Source: HLUCCA09 sp965277275
Lineage (GTDB): Bacteria > Pseudomonadota > Alphaproteobacteria > Rhodobacterales > Rhodobacteraceae
NCBI GenBank assembly: GCA_965277275.1
Contig: CBDICG010000002.1
Coordinates: 1,116,001-1,180,000, forward strand
Length of the DNA stretch: 64,000 nt
Direction: 5' to 3'
A program made the position numbers and the translations under genes. Shown here piece after piece: positions 1 to 9,495 of the stretch (position 1 is its first letter; the number at the start of each line of letters is the position of its first letter). Below the pieces are notes generated by a model. It did no database searches. It was not told where the DNA came from and saw nothing but the letters and a program-made list of their open reading frames with translations.

Positions 1-2
1 CC

Positions 3-281
3 GAAGGGATGACAGCCGGGGCCGGCTGGATCGCGCTTGCGCTCGTTGTCTTCGCGGCCTGGCGCCCGGGCCGGCTTTTGCTGGGTGCCTATCTTTTCGG
101 CGGGTTGACCGTTTTGCAACTAAACCTGCAAGCAGCCGGCGTAGCCGTCCCGGTGGAGTACCTGTCGATGTCGCCTTACATCCTGACGATCGTCGTGCTG
201 GTCGTTATGTCCTCCGGGCGGGCGCGCACGGCGCTGGGAGCCCCCGCTGCCCTAGGCAAACCATTCCACGCGGCCGCCTGA
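3..281 (+). CDS. ABC transporter permease, C-terminal part (BMP/nucleoside type)
   Basis: The window opens inside this gene, so only the last 92 or so codons are visible. They contain two hydrophobic segments (around GWIALALVVFAAW and SPYILTIVVLVVMSS) and a short polar tail, as at the end of the second permease of simple-sugar/nucleoside ABC importers. The stop is 33 bp before the gene for a BMP-family binding protein, which fits one transport operon. The assignment comes mainly from this neighbour and from the tail sequence; the ATP-binding subunit would lie upstream, outside the window. Confidence 0.75.
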   Translation, partial: EGMTAGAGWIALALVVFAAWRPGRLLLGAYLFGGLTVLQLNLQAAGVAVPVEYLSMSPYILTIVVLVVMSSGRARTALGAPAALGKPFHAAA

Positions 282-313
282 ACGAGCCGCATCCACCAGG
301 GAGACTATCCAAC

Positions 314-1390
314 ATGCTCAGACGTTCCTTTCTTGCCACGGCGGCGCTCGCGCTCGGCCTTGGCACGGCAGCCGTGGCCCAGGACGACCCCACGAAGGTC
401 GGCTTTGTCTATGTCGGCCCCATCGGCGATGGCGGCTGGACCTTCACGCACAACGACGGTCGCCTCGCCGTCGAGGCCGAATTCGGCGACAGCGTCGAAA
501 CGATCTTCCAGGAAAGCGTCCCGGAAGGTGCCGACGCCGAGCGCGTCATGACGCAGATGGCGCTCTCTGGAGCCGACATCATCTTCGCCACGTCCTTCGG
601 CTACATGGACCAGATCATCGCCGTGGCCGAGAAGTTCCCCGATGTGAAGTTCGAGCACGCCACCGGCTACAAGACCGCCGCGAACGTCTCGACCTACTCG
701 GCCAAGTTCTACGAAGGTCGCGCCGTGCAGGGACACATCGCGGGCTCGATGACCGAGAGCAACGTCATCGGCTACATCGCCTCCTACCCGATCCCCGAAG
801 TGATCCGCGGCATCAACTCCGCCTACATCCACGCCAAGAAGGCCAACCCGGATGTCGAATTCCGCGTGGTGTGGGTCTACACGTGGTTCGATCCCGCCAA
901 GGAGGCCGACGCGGCCACGGCCCTGATCGAGCAGGGCGCCGACGTGATCCTCCAGCACACCGACTCGACCGCGCCGCTCGCCGCTGCGCAGCAGGCCGGT
1001 GGCGTGATCGGCTTCGGCCAGGCCTCTGACATGGCCGCGTTCAAGCCCTCCCCCCGCGTCTCCTCGATCCTCGATGTCTGGGGCCCCTACTACGTGGACC
1101 GCGTCCGCGCGCTGAAGGAAGGCACCTGGGAAAGCGTCGAGACGTGGCACGGGATCGGCGACGGCATGGTCGGCATCGGCGAGATTACCGACGCCGTGCC
1201 CGCCGAGGTCAAGGCCGAGGCCGAGGCCCTGCGCGACTCCATCGCGGCTGGCGAGTATCACCCCTTCACCGGCCCGCTCAACAAGCAGGACGGCTCGGCG
1301 TGGCTTGCCGACGGCGAAGTTGCCGACGACGGCACGCTGCTCGGCATGAACTTCTACGTCGAGGGGCTTGCGGGCGACATCCCGCAGTAG
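314..1390 (+). CDS. BMP family ABC transporter substrate-binding protein
   Basis: A 358-residue periplasmic binding protein of the basic membrane protein (BMP/PnrA-like) family, whose studied members bind nucleosides or related compounds for an ABC importer. The N-terminus has a signal peptide with an RRSFL start and a likely cleavage near residue 22 (AVA-Q). The mature part begins with the family pattern KVGFVYVGPIGDGGWTF and carries the later conserved stretch HATGYKTAANVSTYSAKFYE. The gene follows the permease by 33 bp and has AGGGAG 9 bp before the ATG. The ligand cannot be read from the sequence; purine nucleosides are the usual guess. Confidence 0.92.
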   Translation: MLRRSFLATAALALGLGTAAVAQDDPTKVGFVYVGPIGDGGWTFTHNDGRLAVEAEFGDSVETIFQESVPEGADAERVMTQMALSGADIIFATSFGYMDQIIAVAEKFPDVKFEHATGYKTAANVSTYSAKFYEGRAVQGHIAGSMTESNVIGYIASYPIPEVIRGINSAYIHAKKANPDVEFRVVWVYTWFDPAKEADAATALIEQGADVILQHTDSTAPLAAAQQAGGVIGFGQASDMAAFKPSPRVSSILDVWGPYYVDRVRALKEGTWESVETWHGIGDGMVGIGEITDAVPAEVKAEAEALRDSIAAGEYHPFTGPLNKQDGSAWLADGEVADDGTLLGMNFYVEGLAGDIPQ

Positions 1391-1401
1391 GCTCTTGCCG
1401 G

Positions 1402-1424
1402 GCGGGCCCGCGCGACGGGCCCGC
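1402..1424 (+). terminator. GC-rich hairpin after the BMP gene
   Basis: GCGGGCCC (1402-1409) pairs perfectly with GGGCCCGC (1417-1424) around a 7-base loop, 11 bases after the BMP stop codon. There is no run of T after it, so it may be a transcript-end stabiliser and not a classic Rho-independent terminator. Confidence 0.45.
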
Positions 1425-1561
1425 TCACGCCTCCCGGCCTTCGTGACACCGGGTTTTGCCAGCCCGCGCACAGGCGGGATCTTCCAGATCTAATAAGTCG
1501 CTGATTGATCGCCCCGCTCTCGATCCCTTCCGTTGCGTCAAACGGGTGGAAGGTTAGCGGA

Positions 1562-2230
1562 ATGTTCCGAACTCTCGGCTTCGCCGCCGCCACCTGCATG
1601 GCGCTGTCACAATCGACCACGGCGGCGGTGCTCTTCGCCTTCGAGGAAACGGGTGAGGGCGTTGTTGGAACGTTCAGCGGATCGCTCGATCTGTCGACGG
1701 CTGTCTTTGAGTTTGACCGTGCCAGGGATGATCCTGCGATCATTGTTCCTAGTTCGGGACTTATAGCCTCCAGCGTCGGGCCTATAGAGTACGACGCTTA
1801 CATGACCTAAGGTAATGTTCCGTTCGGAACGGGCGGTTTTGACGTTACCGGCGTCCCAACCGGGGACTTTTTCAGCCTTGATGCTGGCCTTGATCCATTC
1901 GATGGACTTCCGGATGGTTACCAGAGCAACGATCCGCTGTCCGGCACCCTCACCTTCGCAGGTGCGACGTTCGACAGCCTCGGGATCACGCCCGGCAGCT
2001 ACACGATCGAACTCGCGGAAGCGCCCCCCATCGACGTCGTGCTCGGCAATGCCGTGCTTGCTCAGAAAGAGTCGATATTCGTCGGAGCGGAAGCGCCATC
2101 GAACAACTCCATCACGCTCCTCTTTGGCGACGTGGACTCCGTCATCCCACTGCCGGCAGGGCTGCCGCTGCTGCTGGCCGGCTTGGGCAGCCTAGCGCTC
2201 ATGCGCCGCAAACGCGCCACCAACGCCTGA
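1562..2230 (+). pseudogene. VPLPA-CTERM sorting-domain protein interrupted by one stop codon
   Basis: Read in one frame from ATG 1562 to TGA 2228-2230, this gives a typical exported protein of about 222 codons, except for a single TAA at 1808-1810. The first part has a signal peptide (MFRTLGFAAATCMALSQST). The last part has the VPLPA-CTERM tail: VIPLPAGLPLLLAGLGSLAL followed by MRRKR, a motif plus membrane segment plus basic cluster used for sorting by an exosortase/rhombosortase-like system in Rhodobacteraceae. The frame is identical on both sides of the TAA, so no frameshift is needed. It is either a recent nonsense mutation or a sequencing error; otherwise the gene looks intact. Confidence 0.8.
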
Positions 2231-2248
2231 GCCAGTGGCCCGACGGGG

Positions 2249-2767
2249 TCAGATTGCGCCGAGCCCCGCAGGCAGGACCCAGCGCGTGCCCCCGTCCACG
2301 GGCACGTCTGAGGCACATGCCGGCAAGTCTCCCGCACCGAGTTGCGTGAACTCGGCTCGCAACGTGACGGCGATGCACTCAAAGTCCTTCTCTTCCGTCG
2401 AACGCGTCAGCCCGACTGTTCCGGGCCATGCCTCAAGGTTGACGAAGACGATCTTGCGCGACCCGGTCGGCGACAAGGGCACCACACGCACCATGGCCGG
2501 ATCGCCGTAGCAGTCTTCTCCGCATAAGCTCGCCATGTCCGGGATGTAGCGCAGCCGGCCCCACCCCTGAACCGACACCACCGTCACCGACGCGGTGTGC
2601 AGCGGCAAGGCCTGACTGGTGCCCATTGCTTCGTGCAACGCCGGCGCTTCGTCTCCCAGAACGGCGATGCCACCGCTTGCCGGGTCCGAGCGCGTGACGA
2701 ACCAGACCACGCCAACGACAATCGCGACGGCCAGCGACGCGAGCCCAGCGATCTTCCACGGTGCCAT
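2249..2767 (-). CDS. Hypothetical protein with N-terminal membrane anchor
   Basis: A 172-residue protein not recognised by family. Residues 5-25 (KIAGLASLAVAIVVGVVWFV) are a single membrane segment or uncleaved signal. The rest is soluble and probably periplasmic, with a Cys pair in LCGEDCYGD and two more Cys near the end (EKDFECIAV, LPACASDV), which suggests disulphides. The gene is convergent with the VPLPA-CTERM gene and is separated from it by only 18 bp. It lies downstream of the peptide-binding protein on the same strand, with a gap of about 118 bp. Codon use is like its neighbours, so it is likely real. Confidence 0.65.
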   Translation of the reverse strand: MAPWKIAGLASLAVAIVVGVVWFVTRSDPASGGIAVLGDEAPALHEAMGTSQALPLHTASVTVVSVQGWGRLRYIPDMASLCGEDCYGDPAMVRVVPLSPTGSRKIVFVNLEAWPGTVGLTRSTEEKDFECIAVTLRAEFTQLGAGDLPACASDVPVDGGTRWVLPAGLGAI

Positions 2768-2885
2768 GCTTCCTCTCCCTGCTGCTTCGTGAGCGGGATA
2801 TCGGGGCCCGCCTCGGCGAGGTCAATCGCGGACGCGCTTGAACTGCCGTGATCCGGCAAGCTCCCCTGGATGCGAGCGCGGAAGC

Positions 2886-4736
2886 CTAGCGCAACGCCCC
2901 CTGTGCCTGCAGCGCCTCGAGCTTTTCGGGATCGAACCACCAATACTCATCGCCACGGGCGTAGGCGGGCTTCGCGTCGGGTTTTCCGAAGACATCCCAA
3001 TACGCGATCCAGTGCGACCCCTTGGACCATTGCGGCACCCAGACGTGTTTGGACCGCATGACGCGGTCGAGCGCACGCGCCGCGGCCACCATGTCCTCGC
3101 GGGTCGCGGCGCCGATCACGCGGTCGATCAGCGCATCGACGACCGGGTCGGCAAGGCCCGAAAGATTGAACGAGCCCGGCGCGTCGGCACTGCCGGACCC
3201 GTAGATCGACCGCAGCTCCACAGAGGGATTTTGACCAACGACCAGTCGTGCGATGGCGACGTCGTAGTCGAAATCCTCCTGGCGCTGCTGCATTTGCGCG
3301 GGGTCCACCTGGTTCCACGTCGCCTCGATCCCGATGCGTTCGAGGTTCTCGACATAAGGCAGCACGATGCGCCCGAATGCCGGGCTGTCGTCGACGAACT
3401 CGACACTCAGGATCTCGCCGTCCGCGTTGCGCCGCTTGCCATCGTCCCCGACGACCCAACCGGCTTCATCCAGCAGCGTCGAAGCCGCGCGGGCCGCGCG
3501 GCGGTCGCCCAGCCGTGGCGCGCTCTCGGCCGGTACAAAGGCAGGTCCGCTGAAGATCGCAGGGTCGAGCTGATCGCGAAACTCCTCCAGAACGGCAAGC
3601 TCGGCCCCTTCCGGGATCCCTTCGGCCTGAAGGTCGGTATTCTCGAAGAAGCTGTCCGTCCGATCGTAAAGGCCGTAGAACAGCTGCTCGTTCGACCATT
3701 CGAAGTTGAACATCCGTCCGATGGCCTGGCGCACCCGCACGTCCTGAAACTTCTCCTTGCGCATGTTGATCCAGAAGCCCTGCGTGCCGGAGGGCCTGTC
3801 ATCGTCAATGACCTCACGGGCGACCCAGCCGTTCTCCAACGCGGGAAACTCGTAGCCCGTGGCCCAGATCGCCGAGCTGAACTCCTCGTGGAAGAGATAG
3901 TCGCCCGATTTGAGCGCCTCGAACGCGGCCGTACGATCTGCGAAATATTCGTAGATGATACAGTCGAAGTTGTCCTTTCCGACGTTCACCGGCAGATCGG
4001 CCGCCCAATACGTCGGGTTGCGGCAATAGGTGATCGAGCGCCCCGGATCGGCGTCTTCGACGACGTAGGGCCCTGAGCCCACGGGTGGCTCGATGGTCGA
4101 ACGGGTGAAGTCGACCTCCTCGTAGTAATGCTCGGGAAGGATCGGCAGCAGCCCGATTTCAGCCGGCAGATCACGCGTCATCGCGTCCTCCGCAAAGTCG
4201 ACGCGGACGGTCCGGTCGTCGATTACGGTCACCTCGGACACGTCTTCCAGCAGCAGACGATAGGACGGAACGCCCTCTTCGAGCAGGATGTCGATCGTAA
4301 AGCGGACATCGTCTGCCGTGACCGGCTCGCCATCGTGAAACTCCGCCCCGTCCCGCAAGGTATAGATCGCATAGGACCGGTCCGCCGGATACTCGATGCT
4401 CTCGGCAAGCAGCCCGTAGACGGCGTCGGGCTCGTCGAAGGCGCGTGCCATGAGCGTATCGTAGAGTCGTCCGAGGCCCTGCGCCGGTTCACCTGCAAGG
4501 ATGAAGGCATTCAGGCTGTCGAACGTGCGCGACGCCCCCGTGCCCTGAAAGCTGATCGTGCCGCCCTTCGGAGCGTCCGGGTCGACATAGTCGAAATGCG
4601 CGAAGTCGGGAGGATACTTGAGCTCTCCAAAAGTGGAGAAGCCGTGGCTGACGGCGGTTTCTGCATCCGTGGCCCACGCCAAGGCCGGAGCCAGTGTCAT
4701 GGAGAGGGCGAGCGCCCCGATCCCGATCTTTCGCAT
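2886..4736 (-). CDS. Extracellular solute-binding protein family 5 (YejA-like, oligopeptide)
   Basis: A 616-residue periplasmic binding protein of the SBP_bac_5 family, which delivers peptides or other oligomers to ABC importers. The start at 4736 is chosen because GGAGGT lies a few bases upstream and gives a clean signal peptide (MRKIGIGALALSMTLAPALA). The mature N-terminus, HGFSTFGELKYPPDFAHFDY, and the segment APKGGTISFQGTG are typical of the YejA subgroup. The features GAEFHDGEPVTADDV and PVGSGPYVVEDADPG also fit the family. No permease or ATPase genes lie next to it here, so its transporter partners must be elsewhere. Confidence 0.9.
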   Translation of the reverse strand: MRKIGIGALALSMTLAPALAWATDAETAVSHGFSTFGELKYPPDFAHFDYVDPDAPKGGTISFQGTGASRTFDSLNAFILAGEPAQGLGRLYDTLMARAFDEPDAVYGLLAESIEYPADRSYAIYTLRDGAEFHDGEPVTADDVRFTIDILLEEGVPSYRLLLEDVSEVTVIDDRTVRVDFAEDAMTRDLPAEIGLLPILPEHYYEEVDFTRSTIEPPVGSGPYVVEDADPGRSITYCRNPTYWAADLPVNVGKDNFDCIIYEYFADRTAAFEALKSGDYLFHEEFSSAIWATGYEFPALENGWVAREVIDDDRPSGTQGFWINMRKEKFQDVRVRQAIGRMFNFEWSNEQLFYGLYDRTDSFFENTDLQAEGIPEGAELAVLEEFRDQLDPAIFSGPAFVPAESAPRLGDRRAARAASTLLDEAGWVVGDDGKRRNADGEILSVEFVDDSPAFGRIVLPYVENLERIGIEATWNQVDPAQMQQRQEDFDYDVAIARLVVGQNPSVELRSIYGSGSADAPGSFNLSGLADPVVDALIDRVIGAATREDMVAAARALDRVMRSKHVWVPQWSKGSHWIAYWDVFGKPDAKPAYARGDEYWWFDPEKLEALQAQGALR

Positions 4737-4793
4737 GCATACCTCCGCAATTTCCTTGCTGAAGGGTAGCACAGGACCCGTGGACGGGAAGGT

Positions 4794-5330
4794 TCAGATC
4801 GCCCCAACCACGATGTTCTGCCACATGCCCCACATAGATGTGAAGAAGATCGACACGATGCCTACGGATTGTACGTAGCGCCGGTGGGTCGTCAGCAGGC
4901 GATCGAGCCCTTCGCCATCGGCGGCGTGGATCTTGTGCGCGGTCCGCAAGGACATCCAGAAAACGACGCTCATGGGAAACCCGAGCAGGAACACCGCCTG
5001 CGCGAACTCCAGCCGGTAAACGAAGCCGACAATCACCAGCATCGTCATCGCGAAGCTGCCGAGCCCCAGCATCCAGAGCCCCGCAACACGCTCGATGTAG
5101 AGCAGGCGATTGACATGGACCCGCACCAGATCGCGGAGGTCTTCCGTTGCCTCGACCGCGTCTTCGGTTCCGGCCTTGGCCTTTCGTGCGCGGGTCACCA
5201 TGTCGAACGGAATACCCAGCACGTAGTGGCTCGCGGTCGACCACATGACGGCCAGCGCGATCCAGAACCAAAGATTGGAGAAGGACCGCATGTCGATCAG
5301 TTCGAACGCGGTCAGATACCAGTCCTGCAC
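4794..5330 (-). CDS. Conserved multi-span membrane protein (Rhodobacteraceae family often labelled 'component of SufBCD complex')
   Basis: About 178 residues with roughly four membrane segments (NLWFWIALAVMWSTASHYVL, GLWMLGLGSFAMTMLVIVGF, FLLGFPMSVVFWMSL, GIVSIFFTSMWGMW). I remember relatives in roseobacters beginning near DWY..FELIDMRSFSNLW, which supports the GTG at 5330, with AAGGAG 11 bases upstream. An earlier GTG at 5459 would add 43 proline-rich residues. The label 'component of SufBCD complex' seen on this family has no visible basis in the sequence: there is no Suf domain and no suf gene nearby. It is divergent from hemB. Function unknown. Confidence 0.7.
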   Translation of the reverse strand: MQDWYLTAFELIDMRSFSNLWFWIALAVMWSTASHYVLGIPFDMVTRARKAKAGTEDAVEATEDLRDLVRVHVNRLLYIERVAGLWMLGLGSFAMTMLVIVGFVYRLEFAQAVFLLGFPMSVVFWMSLRTAHKIHAADGEGLDRLLTTHRRYVQSVGIVSIFFTSMWGMWQNIVVGAI

Positions 5331-5535
5331 TTGTGGCAGCTCTCCTTCGTGCAGCGCGGGCGGGATCTCTCCCACGGGGCGCCCCCTCCCATAGCGCGCG
5401 GACACTATCGGCGGTTGGGGGGGATTGTAAGCCTTGAGATACCGCGAAATCCATGTCACCTCACCTGCCGCGCCCCTTCGGCAACAGGGGGGCGCCCGCG
5501 AAGCCGCAAGCGGCTGGACCAGCTAGGAGGATCCG

Positions 5536-6537
5536 ATGCGTCTTACCCATGCGCCCTACCCCGCAGGACGGATGCGTCGCCTGCGCCGGACAGAGCCGCT
5601 GCGCTCCCTCGTCCGCGAGACACACCTGACACCGGGCGACATGATCTGGCCGCTCTTCGTCCGCGACGGAACCGGCGTTCTGGAGGACATTCCCTCGATG
5701 CCGGGAGTCCAGCGGCGCTCCGTCGACCTGATCGTGGAAGCCGCGCAAGAAGCCGAGAGCCTGGGCATCCCCGCGATCTGCATCTTCCCCTACACGGACA
5801 CGTCCCTGAAGACCCCCGAATGCGAAGAGGCGTGGAACCCCGACAACCTCGCCAACCGCGCGATCCGCGCCGTCAAGAAGGCCGTGCCAGGTGTCGCCGT
5901 GATGACCGACATCGCGCTCGATCCCTACAATGCCCACGGGCACGACGGCATCGTGCACGACGGCGAGATCCTCAACGACGAGACAGTCGATGCCCTCGTG
6001 CGCATGGCGCTCGCGCAAGCCGAAGCCGGGGCCGACATTCTCGGACCGTCAGACATGATGGATGGCCGGATCGGCGCGATGCGCCACGCGCTTGAGAACC
6101 AGGGGCATAAGCACGTGGCGATCCTGTCCTACGCCGCCAAGTACGCCTCGGCGTTCTACGGGCCGTTCCGCGACGCGGTCGGGGCCTCGGGCGCACTGAA
6201 GGGCGACAAGAAGACCTACCAGATGGACCCTGCCAATTCCGATGAGGCGATGCGGCTGATCGAGCGCGACCTCTCCGAAGGTGCCGACATGGTCATGGTC
6301 AAGCCCGGGCTCGCCTATCTCGACATCTGCCGGCGCGTGAAAGACACCTTTGGCGCGCCGACCTATGCGTACCAGGTGTCCGGCGAATACGCGATGATCC
6401 AGGCGGCTGTCGCCAATGGCTGGCTCGACGGCGAGCGGGTGATGATGGAAAGCCTCATGGCCTTCAAACGCGCAGGCTGCGACGGCATCCTGACCTATTT
6501 TGCCCCCGCCGCGGCCCGCCTGCTGCGCGCTGGCTAG
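5536..6537 (+). CDS. hemB: Delta-aminolevulinic acid dehydratase (porphobilinogen synthase)
   Basis: A 333-residue cytoplasmic enzyme that joins two 5-aminolevulinate molecules to porphobilinogen in haem, bacteriochlorophyll and corrinoid synthesis. The two active-site lysines are visible: K202 in SYAAKYASAFYGPF and K256 in MVMVKPGLAYLD, the Schiff-base residue. Where zinc enzymes carry a Cys cluster, this one reads TDIALDPYNAHGHDG, so it is of the Asp-rich, magnesium-dependent type found in alphaproteobacteria. A perfect AGGAGG at 5525-5530 precedes the ATG. The gene stands alone, divergent from the membrane protein gene. Confidence 0.97.
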   Translation: MRLTHAPYPAGRMRRLRRTEPLRSLVRETHLTPGDMIWPLFVRDGTGVLEDIPSMPGVQRRSVDLIVEAAQEAESLGIPAICIFPYTDTSLKTPECEEAWNPDNLANRAIRAVKKAVPGVAVMTDIALDPYNAHGHDGIVHDGEILNDETVDALVRMALAQAEAGADILGPSDMMDGRIGAMRHALENQGHKHVAILSYAAKYASAFYGPFRDAVGASGALKGDKKTYQMDPANSDEAMRLIERDLSEGADMVMVKPGLAYLDICRRVKDTFGAPTYAYQVSGEYAMIQAAVANGWLDGERVMMESLMAFKRAGCDGILTYFAPAAARLLRAG

Positions 6538-6651
6538 GACGCGGAAATCTCCGCCCCGCAGGCCTGACATCGCAACGTTGCCACGCAGGGAGGCGCTCGC
6601 TAGGCTCCCGTGGGTAGTGGCTGGTTTCAGTGCAAGAGGTGAGATCGCGGT

Positions 6652-7278
6652 ATGGCCAAGCTCGAAAAAGACAACCCCCTCGCGCCCGTCTACGACAAGG
6701 TCAACCTGATGCAGGACCGGCTCGAATACGTGATCGACTTCGTGAACAACCTGCGGAAGGCCGTGATCAGCGGCCTGACCAAATTCGTCCAGTTGCTGCT
6801 GTCCAACCTTGCGAATGGCATCGGAAGCTATATCGGCGACACCGTGATCAAGACCCTCAACAAGCAACTCGAGCGGCTCGCGCGCGCTGCAGACACGCTG
6901 TTCAAGCTGGCAGACAGCGCCAAGAAGACCGCGATGAAGCTTCTCTCGATGATCGAAAAGGCGGCCAAGACGCCGGAGAAGATCTTCAAGGCGGTCAAAG
7001 CCATGGTCGCGCGCCTTGCCAAACTTTTCCGGCAGGTTGCTTCCTACGTGAAGTCGATTGTCACGATGATCGACCCCATCGGGACCGCTCTGAAAATGAT
7101 CGAATCCTACAAGCGCGTGCTGCAGGTCTTTCTGAAGTGGATCGGGCAGGTCAGCCCGCTCCTCGCGGCCGTCAAACGCGTGTCGGCCGAGCTGAAGAAA
7201 GTGATGAAGGCCGTTCAGGCCGAACTCAAACTGATCCCGCAACTCATCAAGGACGCCAACGCGTTGAACCCTGCGTAG
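6652..7278 (+). CDS. Lysine-rich, all-helical protein of unknown function
   Basis: A 208-residue protein not recognised by family. It has 27 lysines and 8 arginines against 17 acidic residues, no cysteine, and almost no strand-forming or loop sequence. Hydrophobic and basic residues alternate in an amphipathic-helix pattern for nearly the whole length (for example KIFKAVKAMVARLAKLFRQV and AELKKVMKAVQAELKLIPQL). This resembles membrane-surface or lipid-droplet binding helices, or phasin-like granule coats, more than an enzyme; that is inference. There is no signal peptide. GAGGTGAGA lies 11 bases before the ATG. It stands alone between hemB and an ABM-like gene. A toxin-like pore former is another possibility. 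Confidence 0.75.
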   Translation: MAKLEKDNPLAPVYDKVNLMQDRLEYVIDFVNNLRKAVISGLTKFVQLLLSNLANGIGSYIGDTVIKTLNKQLERLARAADTLFKLADSAKKTAMKLLSMIEKAAKTPEKIFKAVKAMVARLAKLFRQVASYVKSIVTMIDPIGTALKMIESYKRVLQVFLKWIGQVSPLLAAVKRVSAELKKVMKAVQAELKLIPQLIKDANALNPA

Positions 7279-7329
7279 GACGCCGCGAAAGGTCGGGTCC
7301 GATCGCGTTGACGCGAGGCGCAAGGCAGA

Positions 7330-7908
7330 ATGGAGAACCTCGCCATGCAAGGATTGTTCTTCGATGTGCGCCCGAAACCCGGCCACATGCCGCGCTACTT
7401 CGAACACGTGGACCGGCTGAAGCCGATCCTCGCCGAGCATGACGGAATGCTCGAACTCGAGCGTTTCTGCCCCCTCGACGACAGGGATGCCCTGCTCTCG
7501 CACCAGATCTGGCGCAGCGACGACGACATTGCCCGCTGGCGGTGCGACGCGACGCACCGGGCCAGCCAGGCCGCCGGGCAGCGCCTCCATTTCGAGGGCT
7601 ACCGCATCCGTGTCGGCCCGGTGGTGTGGGAGACACGCACCTCCGGGCGCCCCGATCTGCCATCAGGCCGCTATCTGGTGGCCGCCTACGGCGCCTCCGC
7701 CGGCACCAAGGGGCGTGCCTACGAGAGCATCACGAACGAAGGCCGGTTCCTGACCCTCACAGATGCGGATGGCCCGGAGGCGCTCGAAGATGCCTGCGCG
7801 CCCGCCCCAGGTGCCGATCTGCTTCGGATCTTCGATGTCACGCGGGACTACACGATGACGGAACGCGCCGAGGCACCCCAGCCGCTCAAGGCGCCGCGCG
7901 GCGCCTGA
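7330..7908 (+). CDS. Antibiotic biosynthesis monooxygenase (ABM)-like dimeric barrel protein
   Basis: A 192-residue protein whose first 100 residues match the ABM ferredoxin-like fold: a short strand (LFFDVRPKPGHMPRYFEHVD), the acidic helix, and the typical WRSDDDIARWRCDATHRASQ segment. The second half repeats a weaker version of the pattern (GRYLVAAYGASAG and later SITNEGRFLTLTDADGPEAL), suggesting a two-domain form. ABM proteins may be haem-binding oxygenases or simple dimeric sensors, so the substrate is unknown. The start could also be ATG 7345, which has GGAGA before it. The last 23 bases overlap the convergent glycosyltransferase gene. Confidence 0.7.
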   Translation: MENLAMQGLFFDVRPKPGHMPRYFEHVDRLKPILAEHDGMLELERFCPLDDRDALLSHQIWRSDDDIARWRCDATHRASQAAGQRLHFEGYRIRVGPVVWETRTSGRPDLPSGRYLVAAYGASAGTKGRAYESITNEGRFLTLTDADGPEALEDACAPAPGADLLRIFDVTRDYTMTERAEAPQPLKAPRGA

Positions 7909-9495
7909 GCACGGCCAGATTGGCCTCGGGATCGTTCACGATCAGCTCGAACGCGTCGGCGAAGCCAAAGCGCTCCTCATCGATCCAGGTCGCGATGCCA
8001 ACCCAATCGGCGAGCACGTTTATGTCGCTCCGGGTGACATAGTCGAGCACGGTGCCGATCCGCAGTCGCTCGGCCAGCGCCTCGGGATTGACCTTACCGT
8101 CGAGGTTGATCGTGCGGTCGTGCCAATAGCCTAGGGTTCCGGTTTGCACCGCGCCGACCCACGTTGCATCGTCGACGTTCTCAGTCACCCACGCCACGAC
8201 CTGAAAGTGCCCCTGCTCGCGCTGCGACGGCGTCGCGAAAAAGACCAGCAGCGCGCCAGTCAGCCCAAAGGCGAGGAGCGCGGTCGCGGATGCGAGCGCC
8301 TGTCCCTTCGCGCCTGCCAGAAGGCGCGCAAGGTCACAAACGGCGACGACCGCAGCCATCACGAGGAGCGGCGCGAATGGAGCGAGGTACCGGCTGAGAA
8401 AATGCTCCGCCCCGAAGTGGAACCCGTAGTAATAGGCCAGCGCACCCCCGTGGAGAGCATAGCCCAGCACGACCAGACGCAACGGCCCGCGCGCACACAC
8501 GACGCGCCACGCAAACCAGAGCGAGATCGCCAGCACGCTGCCCGCCGCAACAGCGACCACGACTGGATTGCGCTCCAGACCCGACGGGATCGGCAGCATC
8601 GGCAAGGTATGCTCGAAGAGGACCGCGGGAAGCAGGCCGACATTCCCACCATAAGCCGCCGTTGCGGATTGTGCGGTGCCGCTGATCGGGACGATCGAGC
8701 CAAAGCCAAGCTGGTTGTGGACAAGCCACGGCGCGATCACGAGGAGACACACGATAGCCGCAGGCATGACCCGCCCGGCGACCTCGGCGAAGGACTGCCG
8801 CAGAGCAAACCATCCGTGCAGCGCCCAGATCGAGAAAAGCGTAACAACCAGGAACACGGCGTCATTGCGGGCCAGGAAGGTGAGCCCGCAGACGGCGCCA
8901 AAAGCCAGCGCCCCGCCAAGCGACAGAGCAGAGCCCTGCGCGATCACACGCCAGAAAAGCAACAAGACCAAGAGCACCGTGAGCGTGTAGAGACCCGTTT
9001 CGAGACCATTCATTGAGTGTCGCACGAGAAGGGGCCCGGCAAACCACAGCGCCGTCGCGACCCAGGCCCAGACGGGCGCGATCCCCATCCCGGCGAACAC
9101 GCGGCCAGCGAGCACGCGCATCGCAACGGCGCCCCCAACAGCCGCGAGCAGCGCGATCAGGTGCACGCCGACAAGGCCCGAAACCTTGTCCCCTTCCACC
9201 ACAGAGAAGGCCCCTGCAAAGAGCAAGGTCGCAAGCGGCTGAACCCCGTTGGTCGGGATCGCGCCGTCCGAGACGGACATCCCCAACCCGATCGCCATGT
9301 TCCGGGCAACCGTGAGCATCAGATAGCCGTCTTCCGTGAGGTAGTACTGCGCCAGCGCCACTTCCCCCCCGACGAGCGGATAGGCGCGAAGGAGCACGCC
9401 GAGCGCCAGCACGACGATCACCGCCGCCCAAAGCGCCCGCGTGATCGCGCTGCCGTCTGGCTCTGGCACGCCGTCCCCTTGGGTCGGCGCCGCCA

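Noticed and set aside
305..1471. Long open frame (388 codons) on the minus strand across the BMP gene
   Set aside because: It is antisense to a confident gene and arises from the high third-position GC; the translation has no family features. The same applies to long antisense frames at 2838-4076, 6049-7590, 9550-11151, 20745-22655, 36424-37920, 43317-45140 (a shadow in another frame) and 56328-58340.
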